Of a DNA stretch of 64,000 bases, positions 18,797 through 27,485 are shown one piece after another. The notes under the pieces are model-generated. The model ran no database searches. It saw nothing but the letters and a program-made list of their open reading frames with translations, and was not told the DNA's origin. Source of the DNA: Stenotrophomonas maltophilia (GTDB lineage: Bacteria > Pseudomonadota > Gammaproteobacteria > Xanthomonadales > Xanthomonadaceae); the NCBI RefSeq assembly GCF_006974125.1, contig NZ_CP037858.1, positions 2,728,001 through 2,792,000 on the forward strand, in the 5' to 3' direction. A program made the translations under genes and the position numbers. The number at the start of each line of letters is the position of its first letter. Positions within the stretch are counted from its first letter, which is position 1.

Positions 18797-19425
18797 AGCG
18801 ACGCGCCGCAGGCTTTACCCTGGTGGAAGTGATGCTGGCCACGGTGTTGTTGGCCGGTGGCCTGGCGCTGGCGTTCGCCAGCGTGCGCTCGGCGATGGCG
18901 GTCAGCCAACGCGGCGAGCAGATTGCCGCCGGGAGCGAACGCATGCGTGCGGTCGAAGCCCTGCTGCGGCGACAACTGGCCGGTGCGCTGCGCACGCCGC
19001 TGGAAGTGCCCGATCCCACCCGCGAACCGATCTTCTTCCAGGGCGAAGAGCAGCGCATGCTGTTCGCCGCCGATCTGCCGGGCTACCTCGGCCGTGGCGG
19101 AGCCTACCTGCACGCGCTGCAGGTGGACGGACGCGATGGCCAGCAGCGCCTGCTGCTGGACCTGGTGCTGCTGCAGGAAGGCGAGCGCATCGCCGAGAAC
19201 CCGCCGCGCCCGCCGGAAGTGCTGGTGGAGAACCTGAAGTCGGTACAGCTGCGCTATCGCGGCATCGATGCCAGTACCGGCCAGATGAGCGACTGGATGC
19301 CGCGCTGGGACGATACCCGTCGCCTGCCGATGCTGGTGGAGATCCAGATCGTGCCTGCCAAGGGTGCCCCCTGGCCTGCACTGGTGGTCGCTCCGCGCGC
19401 CGGCGGCAGTGGAGGTGCGCGATGA
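18793..19425 (+). CDS. gspJ: Minor pseudopilin GspJ (XpsJ)
   Basis: This 210-residue minor pseudopilin of the tip complex has the prepilin site RRAAG^FTLVEVMLATVLLAG. The GspJ domain includes the typical LPMLVEIQI...GAPWPALVVAP C-terminal strands. It overlaps gspK by ATGA at 19422-19425. Confidence 0.93.
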   Translation: MKRRAAGFTLVEVMLATVLLAGGLALAFASVRSAMAVSQRGEQIAAGSERMRAVEALLRRQLAGALRTPLEVPDPTREPIFFQGEEQRMLFAADLPGYLGRGGAYLHALQVDGRDGQQRLLLDLVLLQEGERIAENPPRPPEVLVENLKSVQLRYRGIDASTGQMSDWMPRWDDTRRLPMLVEIQIVPAKGAPWPALVVAPRAGGSGGAR

Positions 19426-20285
19426 GCCGGGTGCGAGGGGCAGCGCTGGTACTGGTGCTGTGGCTGATCGCCCTGATGACGGCGCTGGTGGGGGCGTTCG
19501 CGTTGAGCGCGCGGGTCGAGCATCTGCAGCAGCGGGTGCTGGGTGATGATGCGCGTGGCCAGGAGCGTGCACGAGCGGGACTGGAGTACGCGTTGACGCG
19601 CCTGTCCGCCGATCCGCAGCGGGTGCCCTGGCGCGCCGACGGCCGTGTCTACCGCTGGCAGTTCGATGACGCCAGCATCGAGATCAAGGTGCTGGACGAG
19701 AACGGCAAGATCAACCTGAACCTGGCCGACGTGGCCCTGCTGAGCGCCTTCCTCAAGGCACTGGGTGAAGACGAAACCCAGGCCCGCCAGCTGGCCGGCG
19801 CGATCGTCGACTGGCGTGACGATGACAGCCTGCTGCAGCCCGGCGGTGGTGCCGAAGCGCCCGACTATGCCGCAGCAGGCCTGCCCTATGGCCCCCGCAA
19901 CAAGCGTTTCGAGACGTTGGGCGAGCTGCAGCGGGTACTCGGCATGCGCGGGCCGCTGTACCAGGCCATGCTGCCGCACCTGACCCTGTACAGCCGCCAG
20001 GCGCGACCGGATCCGCAGTTCGCCAGCGCACCGGTGCTGACCGCACTGGGCCTGGATGCGGACACCGTGCTGGCGCAGCGCGCCCAGCAGGAGCGTGATG
20101 CAGATGCCGCTGGCGGTACGACAACGCTTGCCAGCAGCAGTGGCACCTATAGTATCGAGTCTCGTGCAACGGACGGCAGTGGACGCCGGTCGGTAGTGCA
20201 GGCAGTGGTACGCAATGGCTCGGGCGGGGTTCCCGGGCGGTCCTACACAGTGCTTCGCTGGGAGCAGGGAATGACAGCAAGATGA
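19422..20285 (+). CDS. gspK: Minor pseudopilin GspK (XpsK)
   Basis: This 287-residue protein caps the pseudopilus tip. Its short leader MSRVRG^AALVLVLWLIALM lacks the Glu at +5, which is characteristic of GspK. The central domain has KINLNLADVALLSAFLKALG and VDWRDDDSLLQPGG segments typical of the T2SSK helical insertion. The frame is open upstream through gspI and gspJ, but only the start at 19422 gives a prepilin leader. It overlaps gspL by ATGA. Confidence 0.95.
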   Translation: MSRVRGAALVLVLWLIALMTALVGAFALSARVEHLQQRVLGDDARGQERARAGLEYALTRLSADPQRVPWRADGRVYRWQFDDASIEIKVLDENGKINLNLADVALLSAFLKALGEDETQARQLAGAIVDWRDDDSLLQPGGGAEAPDYAAAGLPYGPRNKRFETLGELQRVLGMRGPLYQAMLPHLTLYSRQARPDPQFASAPVLTALGLDADTVLAQRAQQERDADAAGGTTTLASSSGTYSIESRATDGSGRRSVVQAVVRNGSGGVPGRSYTVLRWEQGMTAR

Positions 20286-21427
20286 CGGCTTGGCAGGACA
20301 GTGTGCGGCAGGTGCAGGGCCGGATCGGCCCTGGCGCCGGCCGTTTCCTGCGCTGGTGGCGACAATCGCTGCTGGCGTGGGTGCCGGCCCGTTGGCAGTG
20401 GGCGCTGGGCTGGGCGCAGGCCCGCCTGCTGCTGCAGCGCGAAGGCGACCACCTTCAGGTCTGGCGTGAGGCGGGGGAGCGCCGCGAACCGGTGGTACGG
20501 CTGCCGTGGCCGCTGTCCCCGGCCGAACTGGATCGCGTGCTGGAAGCCCGCCTGCGCAGCTTGCCGCGGGTGTGGCTGCTGCCTGCCGGCGATGTGCTGC
20601 GCCGGCAGCTGCGCCTGCCAGCGGCGGCGGCTGACCGCCTGCGTGCGGTGGTCGGTTTCGAGATCGACCGGCAGACGCCGTTCGAATCCAGCCAGGTCAG
20701 CTATGACGTGCGCGAACGTGGCGCGGCGGGCGAGGGCCAGCTGCAGGTCGAACTGGTGGCCTGGCCGTTGCGGCAGCTTGAGGCCTGGCGCAGCGCTGTG
20801 GGCCAATGGGCCGATGCACTGTCCGGTGTCGATGCCATTGATGCGCAGGGCAACATCCTGCAGGTGAACCTGCTGCCGCCCGTGCAGCGTCAGCTGCAGG
20901 CCGACCCGATGCGGCGCTGGAACCTCCTGCTGGCGGTGGCCTCGGTGGTGATGCTGGTTCTGGCTGGCCTGCAGCTGCTCGACAACCGCCGCGCGGCAGC
21001 GGATGAACTGCGTGCCCAGGTGGAGCGCAGCGCGCGCAGTGCGCGTGGCGTGGCCAGCGAACGTGCCCAGCTGCAGGCGCTCATCGACGGTGCTGCGTTC
21101 CTGGAAAAGCAGCGCGGCCAGCGCGCGGGTACGGTGGAGATCTGGAACGAACTGACCCGGCGCCTGCCGGAGGGAACGTACCTGGAAAAACTGGCCATCG
21201 AGAACAACAACCTGCAGCTGATCGGGCTCAGCCGCGAGGCATCGCAGCTGGTGCAGCTGCTGCAGGATGCGCCACAGTGGCGCAAAGTGAATCTGACCGG
21301 CGTGCTGCAGGCCGATGGTGCCGCCAGCGGCCGCGATCGCTTCACCATGACCGCTGAACTGCAGCCGTTGCCGGCGGCAGCCCCGAACCGGGAGGCGGCC
21401 GATGCCGATGCCAAGCGCACGCCGTGA
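20282..21427 (+). CDS. gspL: Type II secretion protein GspL (XpsL)
   Basis: This 381-residue bitopic inner-membrane protein recruits the GspE ATPase. It has a cytoplasmic actin-like domain (about 1-215), one transmembrane helix (LLLAVASVVMLVLAGLQLL, about residue 215-235) and a periplasmic PilN-like ferredoxin-fold domain. It overlaps both neighbours, by ATGA with gspK and 26 nt with gspM. Confidence 0.92.
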   Translation: MTAWQDSVRQVQGRIGPGAGRFLRWWRQSLLAWVPARWQWALGWAQARLLLQREGDHLQVWREAGERREPVVRLPWPLSPAELDRVLEARLRSLPRVWLLPAGDVLRRQLRLPAAAADRLRAVVGFEIDRQTPFESSQVSYDVRERGAAGEGQLQVELVAWPLRQLEAWRSAVGQWADALSGVDAIDAQGNILQVNLLPPVQRQLQADPMRRWNLLLAVASVVMLVLAGLQLLDNRRAAADELRAQVERSARSARGVASERAQLQALIDGAAFLEKQRGQRAGTVEIWNELTRRLPEGTYLEKLAIENNNLQLIGLSREASQLVQLLQDAPQWRKVNLTGVLQADGAASGRDRFTMTAELQPLPAAAPNREAADADAKRTP

Positions 21428-22115
21428 CCGCTGGCTGGCGCTGGCACTGCTGCTGGCAGTGCTGGGCCTGGCCTATCTGCTGTTGGTGCACCCGTGGTTC
21501 ACCCAGCCGCTGCGCGAGATCGATGCCGATGTTGCGACGCTGCGTGAGCGCGAATCGCGCGTGCAGGCACAGTTGCAGCAGAAGCCGCAGATCGAGCAGC
21601 GCCTGCGAGCCACCCGCGAAGCCCTGCAGCAACGGCCGGGCTTCCTGCGTGAGGCCACAGCCGAGGCCGCCGCCGCCGCACTGGGCGCGAAGCTGCAGGA
21701 TGCAGTGGCGATGGCCAGCCCGGGCAACCGCAGCTGCACCATCAGCAACCGCACGCCGCTCACCGACAACCGCCGGGACGCCGAGTTCGTGCGCGTGGCC
21801 ATGCAGGTGCGCCTGCGCTGTGGCGTGGCCGAGTTGGCCACGGTGCTGCACAGCCTGGAAACCGGCAGCCCGCGCTTGTTCGTCGACAACCTCAACCTGA
21901 TCGCGCAGCGCTTCCAGCAATCGCCGAATGAATCCGGGCTTGGTCTGGATGTGTCGTTCGAGCTGGCCGGCTACCTGCTGCCGGGCGCTGCTGCCGATGG
22001 CAGTGCTCCGACACCTGCCGCCGAACCGGTGTCCGCGCCGCAGTCGCCTTCAGCTGCGCCAGCCCCCGCACCGGCTGCGCCGGTCGAGGGACAGGAGGTG
22101 GCCGATGAAACTTGA
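21402..22115 (+). CDS. gspM: Type II secretion protein GspM (XpsM)
   Basis: This 237-residue bitopic inner-membrane partner of GspL starts at 21402, 6 nt after GGAGG. An N-terminal transmembrane helix (WLALALLLAVLGLAYLLLV) is followed by a coiled region, a periplasmic domain and an Ala/Pro-rich tail. It overlaps gspN by 11 nt. Confidence 0.9.
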   Translation: MPMPSARRDRWLALALLLAVLGLAYLLLVHPWFTQPLREIDADVATLRERESRVQAQLQQKPQIEQRLRATREALQQRPGFLREATAEAAAAALGAKLQDAVAMASPGNRSCTISNRTPLTDNRRDAEFVRVAMQVRLRCGVAELATVLHSLETGSPRLFVDNLNLIAQRFQQSPNESGLGLDVSFELAGYLLPGAAADGSAPTPAAEPVSAPQSPSAAPAPAPAAPVEGQEVADET

Positions 22116-22899
22116 GCAGATCAGCCTGCGTACCGGTTTCCTGCTGGCCCTGGCCGGTTGGGCCGCGGCGGTCTGGTTGGCCACCGGTTTTGGCCTGGGC
22201 AGCCAGCTACCCGGTGCCGACGGCGATGCCGATGCGGCGCCTTCGCTGCCGGTGCTGCCGCCGTTGGCCGCAGAACGCATGCCCAGCGCCGACAGCTACA
22301 GCGCGATCGGCGAGCGACCGCTGTTCGCCGAGGACCGCAGGCCGAAGCCCTACCTGCTCGGTGGCAGCGAGCCTGCCGCCAGCGCCGCGCTGCGCTTGAC
22401 CGGCGTACTGCTGACCGGCGACTTCGGCATGGCTACCTTCACCACCGAACAGAATCGTTCGCTGCGCCTGCGCCTCAATGGCGAAGCGGTGGACGGCTGG
22501 CAACTGGTGGGGCTGGCGCCGCGCCAGGCCACGGTGATCGGCCCAAGTGGCAGCCAGGTGCTGGAACTGGCCGTGTTCAACGGCCAGGGTGGCGAGCCAC
22601 CCACCGTACTGCGGGGTGCCAATGGCGCGCCACCGGCGGGCGCGGTCGTTGTGCCGCCGCCGGCGGGCGCAGCGCCGATGCCACCCCCACCTCCGGCTGC
22701 TGCAACCGCAACCGCGCAGCCGCAGCCCGCCAGCAGCGTGCCATCAGCCGCCGCCGCGGCACCTCCTGCCAACAACAACGGCCCCAGCGAAGCGCAGATG
22801 CAGGCCATCCGCGAACGCATCCAGGCCCGTCGCCGCCAGCTGCAGCAACAACAGCAGCAACAACCGTCGCCGCCCCCGGGCGATGGCACCAACCGATAG
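22105..22899 (+). CDS. xpsN: Type II secretion protein XpsN (GspC-like)
   Basis: This 264-residue bitopic protein has one N-terminal membrane helix (TGFLLALAGWAAAVWLATGF). A periplasmic domain beginning around ERPLFAEDRRP resembles the homology region of GspC/GspN proteins that contacts the secretin. The C-terminus is low complexity, rich in Pro, Ala and Gln (a run of Gln near residues 248-256). In Xanthomonas, XpsN takes the place of GspC and bridges XpsL-XpsM to XpsD. The same order here suggests the same role. The ATG at 22105 follows AGGAGG with 8 nt spacing. Confidence 0.88.
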   Translation: MKLEQISLRTGFLLALAGWAAAVWLATGFGLGSQLPGADGDADAAPSLPVLPPLAAERMPSADSYSAIGERPLFAEDRRPKPYLLGGSEPAASAALRLTGVLLTGDFGMATFTTEQNRSLRLRLNGEAVDGWQLVGLAPRQATVIGPSGSQVLELAVFNGQGGEPPTVLRGANGAPPAGAVVVPPPAGAAPMPPPPPAAATATAQPQPASSVPSAAAAAPPANNNGPSEAQMQAIRERIQARRRQLQQQQQQQPSPPPGDGTNR

Positions 22900-22908
22900 A
22901 GTGAATGC

Positions 22909-25110
22909 ATGAGCCTGCGTTTTCTTCCCTGGTCCTTTGCCCTCGCGCTGCTGGTCGGCTGCAGCACCGTGTCCGCGCCGCATGTGCAACGCAAGGGCAA
23001 CCTGTCGCCCACTGCCGAGGCCGGCCAGGCAGCCGAGGTCGCTGCCGATGCCGCCCGTGACGCCCAGGGGGCTCCGCAGGCCGTGATCCGCCGCGGTACC
23101 GGCACCATGATCAACCGCGAAGCCGCACGCGCGCCGGCACCGGCGCTGCATGGCGCCAGCACCGGCGAGGCGACCTTCAACTTCGAAGGCGAGTCCGTGC
23201 ATGCGGTGGTCAAGGCCATCCTTGGTGACATGCTGGGCCAGAACTACGTGATCGCACCGGGCGTGCAGGGCACGGTCACCCTGGCCACGCCCAAGCCGGT
23301 GTCGCCGGCACAGGCGTTGAACCTGCTGGAAATGGTGCTGGGCTGGAACAACGCCCGCATGGTCTACAGCGGTGGCCGCTACAACATCGTCGCCGCCGAC
23401 CAGGCCCTGGCCGGCACCGTCGCGCCGAGTACCGCACCGGCGGCCAGCGCACGTGGTTTCGAAGTGCGGGTGATCCCGCTGCAGTTCATCTCCGCCACGG
23501 AGATGAAGAAGGTGCTGGAGCCGTATGCGCGGCCCAACGCCATCGTCAACGTCGACAGCGGCCGCAATGTGATCACCCTCGGGGGCACCCGCGCCGAGCT
23601 GGAAAACTACATGCGCACCGTCGAGATCTTCGATGTCGACTGGCTGTCGGGCATGTCGGTGGGCGTGTTCCCGATCCAGTCGGGCAAGGCCGAGCAGGTC
23701 GCTGCCGATCTGGAGAAGGTGTTCGGCGAGGAGAGCAAGACCCCCAGCGCCGGCATGTTCCGTTTCCTGCCGCTGGAAAACGCCAACGCGGTGCTGGTGA
23801 TCACCCCGCAGGTGCGTTACCTGGATCAGATCCAGCAGTGGCTGGACCGCATCGATACCGCTGGTGGCAGTGCACGCCTGTTCTCCTACGAGCTGCGCTA
23901 CATCAAGGCGCGCGACCTGGCCGAGCGCCTCAGTGAAGCCTTCGCCAGCAGCGGCAATCGTGGCGGTTCCAGCCCCGCATCGCTGGCACCGGGCGCGATT
24001 CCATCGCAGCTGGGCAGCGACGGCGAGCGCGGCATGGACAGCAACAACAGCAGCAGCTTCGGTTCGACCCCGGGCAGCAGCTCCGGCAGCGGCAACAGCG
24101 GAAGCATGAACCTGCCGCAGCGTCAGTCCGGCAACGTCAGCGTCAGCCTGGAAGTGGAGGGCGATCGCGTGGGCGTGTCGGCGGTGGAGGAAACCAACAC
24201 CCTGCTGGTGCGCTCGACCCCGCAGGCCTGGCGCTCGATCCGGGAAGTGATCGAGAAGCTGGATGTGATGCCGTTGCAGGTGCACATTGAAGCGCAGGTG
24301 GCCGAAGTCGCGCTGACCGGAGACCTGAAGTACGGCGTCAACTGGTTCTTCGACAATGCTGTGCTCGGGCAGAAGCTGACCGGCGCCCTGGGCGGCGTGA
24401 CGCTGCCTGCCGCCGCTGGCGGTTCCTGGAGCAGCTTCGCCGGTGCCGTAACCGGTGGCGAAGGCCTTGGCTGGGCGTTCACCGGGCACAACGGCGCGGC
24501 GGTGGTGAGTGCGCTGGACAAGGTCACCGACGTACGCCTGCTGCAGACGCCTTCGGTATTCGTGCGCAACAACGCCGAGGCCACGCTCAACGTGGGTGAC
24601 AAGGTGCCGATCAACACCACCACGGTGAACACCGGCATTGGCACCAGCAGCTACAGCTCGGTGCAGTACATCGACACTGGCGTGATCCTGAAGGTGCGCC
24701 CGCGCGTGACCCGCGATGGCACGGTGTTCCTGGATATCGTGCAGGAAGTGAGCAGTGCCTCGGACGTTCCGGAGAACTGCAACCCGACCGAGCGCAACTG
24801 CAACCCGCGCATCTCCACCAAGAAGCTGTCGACCGAAGCGGCGGTGCAGAGCGGCGATACCATCATGCTGGCCGGCCTGATCACCGATTCGGCCACCGAT
24901 GGCAGCAGCGGCATTCCCGGCCTGAGCCGGATTCCGGTGGTGGGCGCCCTGTTCGGGCAGAAGACGCGCACCAGTCGTCGTTCGGAAGTGATCGTGCTGC
25001 TGACCCCGAGCATCGTGCGCAACGGCCAGGAAGCACGCACGCTGACCGACGAGTACAGCCAGCGCTTCCGCGCGATGGAACCGCTGAACCAGCCGCGCGC
25101 AAAGAAGTAA
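22909..25110 (+). CDS. gspD: Type II secretion secretin GspD (XpsD)
   Basis: This 733-residue outer-membrane secretin forms the exit channel. It starts with a lipoprotein signal peptide (lipobox LLVGC, Cys18), as in Xanthomonas XpsD. Periplasmic N0-N3 domains follow (first seen at FNFEGESVHAVVKAILGDML), with a Ser/Gly/Asn-rich linker near residues 350-400. The C-terminal secretin domain contains VPINTTTVNTG, YIDTGVILKVRPRV and RSEVIVLLTPSIV. It ends the operon, and repeat DNA begins about 20 nt later. Confidence 0.95.
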   Translation: MSLRFLPWSFALALLVGCSTVSAPHVQRKGNLSPTAEAGQAAEVAADAARDAQGAPQAVIRRGTGTMINREAARAPAPALHGASTGEATFNFEGESVHAVVKAILGDMLGQNYVIAPGVQGTVTLATPKPVSPAQALNLLEMVLGWNNARMVYSGGRYNIVAADQALAGTVAPSTAPAASARGFEVRVIPLQFISATEMKKVLEPYARPNAIVNVDSGRNVITLGGTRAELENYMRTVEIFDVDWLSGMSVGVFPIQSGKAEQVAADLEKVFGEESKTPSAGMFRFLPLENANAVLVITPQVRYLDQIQQWLDRIDTAGGSARLFSYELRYIKARDLAERLSEAFASSGNRGGSSPASLAPGAIPSQLGSDGERGMDSNNSSSFGSTPGSSSGSGNSGSMNLPQRQSGNVSVSLEVEGDRVGVSAVEETNTLLVRSTPQAWRSIREVIEKLDVMPLQVHIEAQVAEVALTGDLKYGVNWFFDNAVLGQKLTGALGGVTLPAAAGGSWSSFAGAVTGGEGLGWAFTGHNGAAVVSALDKVTDVRLLQTPSVFVRNNAEATLNVGDKVPINTTTVNTGIGTSSYSSVQYIDTGVILKVRPRVTRDGTVFLDIVQEVSSASDVPENCNPTERNCNPRISTKKLSTEAAVQSGDTIMLAGLITDSATDGSSGIPGLSRIPVVGALFGQKTRTSRRSEVIVLLTPSIVRNGQEARTLTDEYSQRFRAMEPLNQPRAKK

Positions 25111-25195
25111 GGGGGTTACGGCCGGGCTGCGCCCGGCACCTGCAGAGGCCAGAGCCAGAGCCGGAGCAACAGCAACAGCGGGTCTTCTGAGGGAT

Positions 25196-25297
25196 GGCGG
25201 GGCACTGTGGGTTTGCGGGGACGCCGTAAACCCATCCATGGGGGCTTGGTCGCCGCATCCATGCGGCTCACACCCCGCAAACCCACAGTGCCCCGCC
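25196..25297. repeat. 102-nt covarying palindromic element, copy 3
   Basis: The perfect 25-bp arms are 25196-25220 and 25273-25297, around a 52-nt core. The arms contain the unique CACTGTGGGTTT segment, matched exactly by AAACCCACAGTG on the other side. Core orientation is as in copy 1. In the reverse orientation the small core hairpin has a G-U wobble (GGATG/CGTCC). Confidence 0.85.
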
Positions 25298-25321
25298 TTC
25301 GACAGTTTCCTGCGGCTGTTG

Positions 25322-25345
25322 GTAGGTGTCGACCTTGGTCGACAC
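25322..25345 (+). repeat. SMAG palindrome
   Basis: GTAG is followed by GTGTCGACC-TT-GGTCGACAC, a single SMAG-type unit. Confidence 0.75.
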
Positions 25346-25346
25346 G

Positions 25347-25436
25347 GTAGATCCACGCCATGCGTGGATGCTTTTCGATTCCAATTCGAAATATTCGATT
25401 CCAATGGAGATTCATCCACGCATGGCGTGGATCTAC
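25347..25436. repeat. Inverted pair of SMAG palindromes
   Basis: Unit 25347-25369 reads GTAG-ATCCACGC-CAT-GCGTGGAT, and unit 25414-25436 is the same on the opposite strand. The spacer contains the direct repeat TTCGATTCCAAT twice. A degenerate copy without GTAG lies at 27419-27440. Confidence 0.8.
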
Positions 25437-25460
25437 TGCAGCTCGCAGAAATCTGTCGAA

Positions 25461-25562
25461 GGCGGGGTGGGTCCGGTTGCGGGGGTGTCAGCCGCATGGA
25501 TGCGGCTGCCAAGCCTCCAAGGACGGGTTTACGGCGTCCCCCGCAACCGGACCCACCCCGCC
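25461..25562. repeat. 102-nt covarying palindromic element, copy 4
   Basis: The perfect 25-bp arms are 25461-25485 and 25538-25562, with a 52-nt core. Arms are identical to copy 2. The core differs from copy 2 at only two positions, both in the CCTCCAAGG segment. Confidence 0.85.
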
Positions 25563-25693
25563 AACCCCAGGAACCCAGCTTCTGCTTCGGCTGTTGCTGT
25601 TGCTCCGGCCCTGGCCTGAAGCGGGTGCCGGGTGCAACCCGGCCGATACCCTCCCAGTGCTAGGCTGTGACCACCGACAACCACGAAGGCGGG

Positions 25694-26545
25694 ATGGGGG
25701 CGATCGTGTTGTTGCCGCTGTGCGTGGACGATGCTGCGCTCGATCGCTGCCTGGCCGCACTGGATGCCGGCACCGCGCCGGGCACCGCGGTCTGGCTGGC
25801 CGACGATGCACAGACCGGTCCGCGTGCGCAGGCGGTGGTCGAACACTGGCTGGCGCATACGCCACTGCAGGCCGAGTACACCCGCCGCGCGCGGCCGTTG
25901 GGCGAGGTGGCCCACCTGGACGAGATGCTGCGCGCCTGCGACGGCCTGGACGTGGCCGTGCTGGCGCCGGACAGCGTGCCGGCACCCGGTTGGCTGCAGC
26001 AGCTGCAGGACGCCTTCGCCCGCGATGCCGCCATCGCGACCGCAACCCCGTGGTGCAATGCCGGCGAAACCGCTGCGTGGCCACGGCTGGGCGAGATCAA
26101 TCCGGAACCGGACGATGCGGCGCTGCTGGCACAGACCTGCGCCGCTTTGCCGGCGCTGCACCCGGAGCTGCCATCGGCGGTCACCCATGCGGTGCTGGTG
26201 CGTGGCAACGCGCGCCGTCGCGCCGGTGGCCTGGACGTGGACAGCTACGCCGGCTGGAACGCGGCCCTGGTCGACCTCAGTCTGCGCATGGCTGGTCTGG
26301 GCTGGCGCAACGTGCTGTGCGAGACCGCCTTTGTCAGCCGGGCGGGCGAAGCGGTCAGCCGCGATGGCGACCTCGAGGCGCTGGCTGCGCGCTGGCCTGG
26401 CTGGGTGCCGCGCCTGGCCGATTTCCTGATGCACGATCCATTGCACGGTCTGCGCGCCGATCTGCAGCAGCGCATGCGGCAGGCGATAATGCCGAAGGAA
26501 CAGGGCGACCTGTTCGTTCCTTCCGCGCCGGAGCCACCCGCTTGA
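25694..26545 (+). CDS. Glycosyltransferase family 2-like protein
   Basis: This 283-residue protein has a GT-A-like fold pattern. It has a hydrophobic first strand (GAIVLLPLCVDDAALDRCLAA), a nucleotide-site-like WLADDAQTG and an LAPDSVPAPGWLQQL segment where a DxD motif would normally lie. The metal-binding motif is thus degenerate (PDS), so activity is uncertain. An in-frame GTG at 25667 is an alternative start. The ATG is preferred because GAAGG precedes it and a possible -10 box (TAGGCT, 25661-25666) would place transcription start after the GTG. The last codons overlap the next gene by 4 nt. Acceptor and product cannot be told. Confidence 0.75.
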   Translation: MGAIVLLPLCVDDAALDRCLAALDAGTAPGTAVWLADDAQTGPRAQAVVEHWLAHTPLQAEYTRRARPLGEVAHLDEMLRACDGLDVAVLAPDSVPAPGWLQQLQDAFARDAAIATATPWCNAGETAAWPRLGEINPEPDDAALLAQTCAALPALHPELPSAVTHAVLVRGNARRRAGGLDVDSYAGWNAALVDLSLRMAGLGWRNVLCETAFVSRAGEAVSRDGDLEALAARWPGWVPRLADFLMHDPLHGLRADLQQRMRQAIMPKEQGDLFVPSAPEPPA

Positions 26546-27381
26546 ATGTTGCCATCGCCGCCATCGTCGTCACCTACCAGAGTGGCAGCACCATCGATGC
26601 CTGCCTCTCGCGCCTGCGCCAGGCGCAGGACGTGGCCGAGATCCGGGTGATCGACAACGGCTCGCTGGATGGCACGCTGGACATCGTGCAACGGCATGCC
26701 AGCCACGATCCCCGTGTGCGTTTTGTCGGCAATCCTGACAATCCCGGCTTTGCCGCTGCCAACAACCAGGGGGTGGCCGATTCGCACAGCCCGTGGCTGG
26801 CCTTCATCAACCCGGACCTGATGGTCGAGCCCGATACCCTGGTCGAGCTGCGTAGCCGTGCCGAAGGGTTGGGTGATTGCCTGCTGGGTGTCGAGCAGCT
26901 GGACGAGCATGGCCATGCCGACGAGGCGGTGCGCCGTCGTGATCCGGATTTCCTGTTGATGCTGCGTTCGCCCGGCAAAGGCTCGAAGCTGGCGGTCCCG
27001 CGCGACCCTCAGCAGTCGCTGCAGCGGGTGCCGGCACTGTCCGGTGCGCTGCTGATGATGCCGCGTGCGCTGTTCGACCGCATCGGTGGCTGGGACGCTG
27101 GCTATCGCCTGCACGCCGAAGACCTGGACCTGTGCCGGCGCGCACGTGAGGCTGGCGCGGTGGTGGCGATCGCCAACGACCTGCAGGTCACCCATGTGCG
27201 CGGCGTCTCCAGCCGCTCACGACCGTTCTTCGTTGAATGGCACAAGCACAAGGGCCTGTGGCGCTATTTCCAGAAGTTCGAAGCGAAGCAGCGTTCGCTG
27301 CCGGTGCGGGTGGCGGTATGGGGCGCGATCTGGGCCCATGCGCTGATGCTGGTGCCGCGCCTGCTGCGACGGTCGCTGTAG
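26542..27381 (+). CDS. Family 2 glycosyltransferase (rhamnosyltransferase-like)
   Basis: This 279-residue cytoplasmic glycosyltransferase resembles the WbbL/RfbN group. The TTG start at 26542 overlaps the previous stop as TTGA and directly opens the first strand of the GT-A fold ([21 protein letters not shown]). Conserved motifs are [51 protein letters not shown] and [13 protein letters not shown]. The [21 protein letters not shown] ending is typical of rhamnosyltransferases. It forms a two-gene unit with the preceding protein, suggesting glycan or O-antigen-type modification. The substrate is not known. Confidence 0.85.
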   Translation: MNVAIAAIVVTYQSGSTIDACLSRLRQAQDVAEIRVIDNGSLDGTLDIVQRHASHDPRVRFVGNPDNPGFAAANNQGVADSHSPWLAFINPDLMVEPDTLVELRSRAEGLGDCLLGVEQLDEHGHADEAVRRRDPDFLLMLRSPGKGSKLAVPRDPQQSLQRVPALSGALLMMPRALFDRIGGWDAGYRLHAEDLDLCRRAREAGAVVAIANDLQVTHVRGVSSRSRPFFVEWHKHKGLWRYFQKFEAKQRSLPVRVAVWGAIWAHALMLVPRLLRRSL

Positions 27382-27472
27382 CGCCGGGTCCACGCTCGGC
27401 TTTACCGTTCGGGCCACCCATCCACGCATGGCGTGGATCGACTGGCGGCGCCCCGGTTCACCTCTCCGGGCG

Positions 27473-27478
27473 CATAAT
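27473..27478 (+). promoter_or_regulatory. Putative pncB -10 box, possibly leaderless
   Basis: CATAAT ends 7 nt before the pncB ATG and no Shine-Dalgarno sequence is visible. Transcription would begin at or next to the start codon, giving a leaderless message. Confidence 0.35.
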
Positions 27479-27485
27479 CCGCCCT

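Larger units (their letters stand above)
25119..25650. repeat. Composite inverted repeat between xpsD and the glycosyltransferases
   Basis: This non-coding block of about 530 nt is built like the block at 180-660. It runs GGCCGGGC..GCCCGGCACC hairpin, linker, 102-nt element, TTCGACAG flank, SMAG palindromes, CTGTCGAAGG flank, inverted 102-nt element, linker ending AACCCAGCTTCTGCTTCGGC, and a closing GCCGGG..CCCGGCC hairpin. The two halves are roughly complementary. Confidence 0.75.

Noticed and set aside
18339..19421. Open frame joined upstream of gspK
   Set aside because: It overlaps gspI and gspJ out of frame. Only the start at 19422 gives a prepilin leader and the ATGA overlap.
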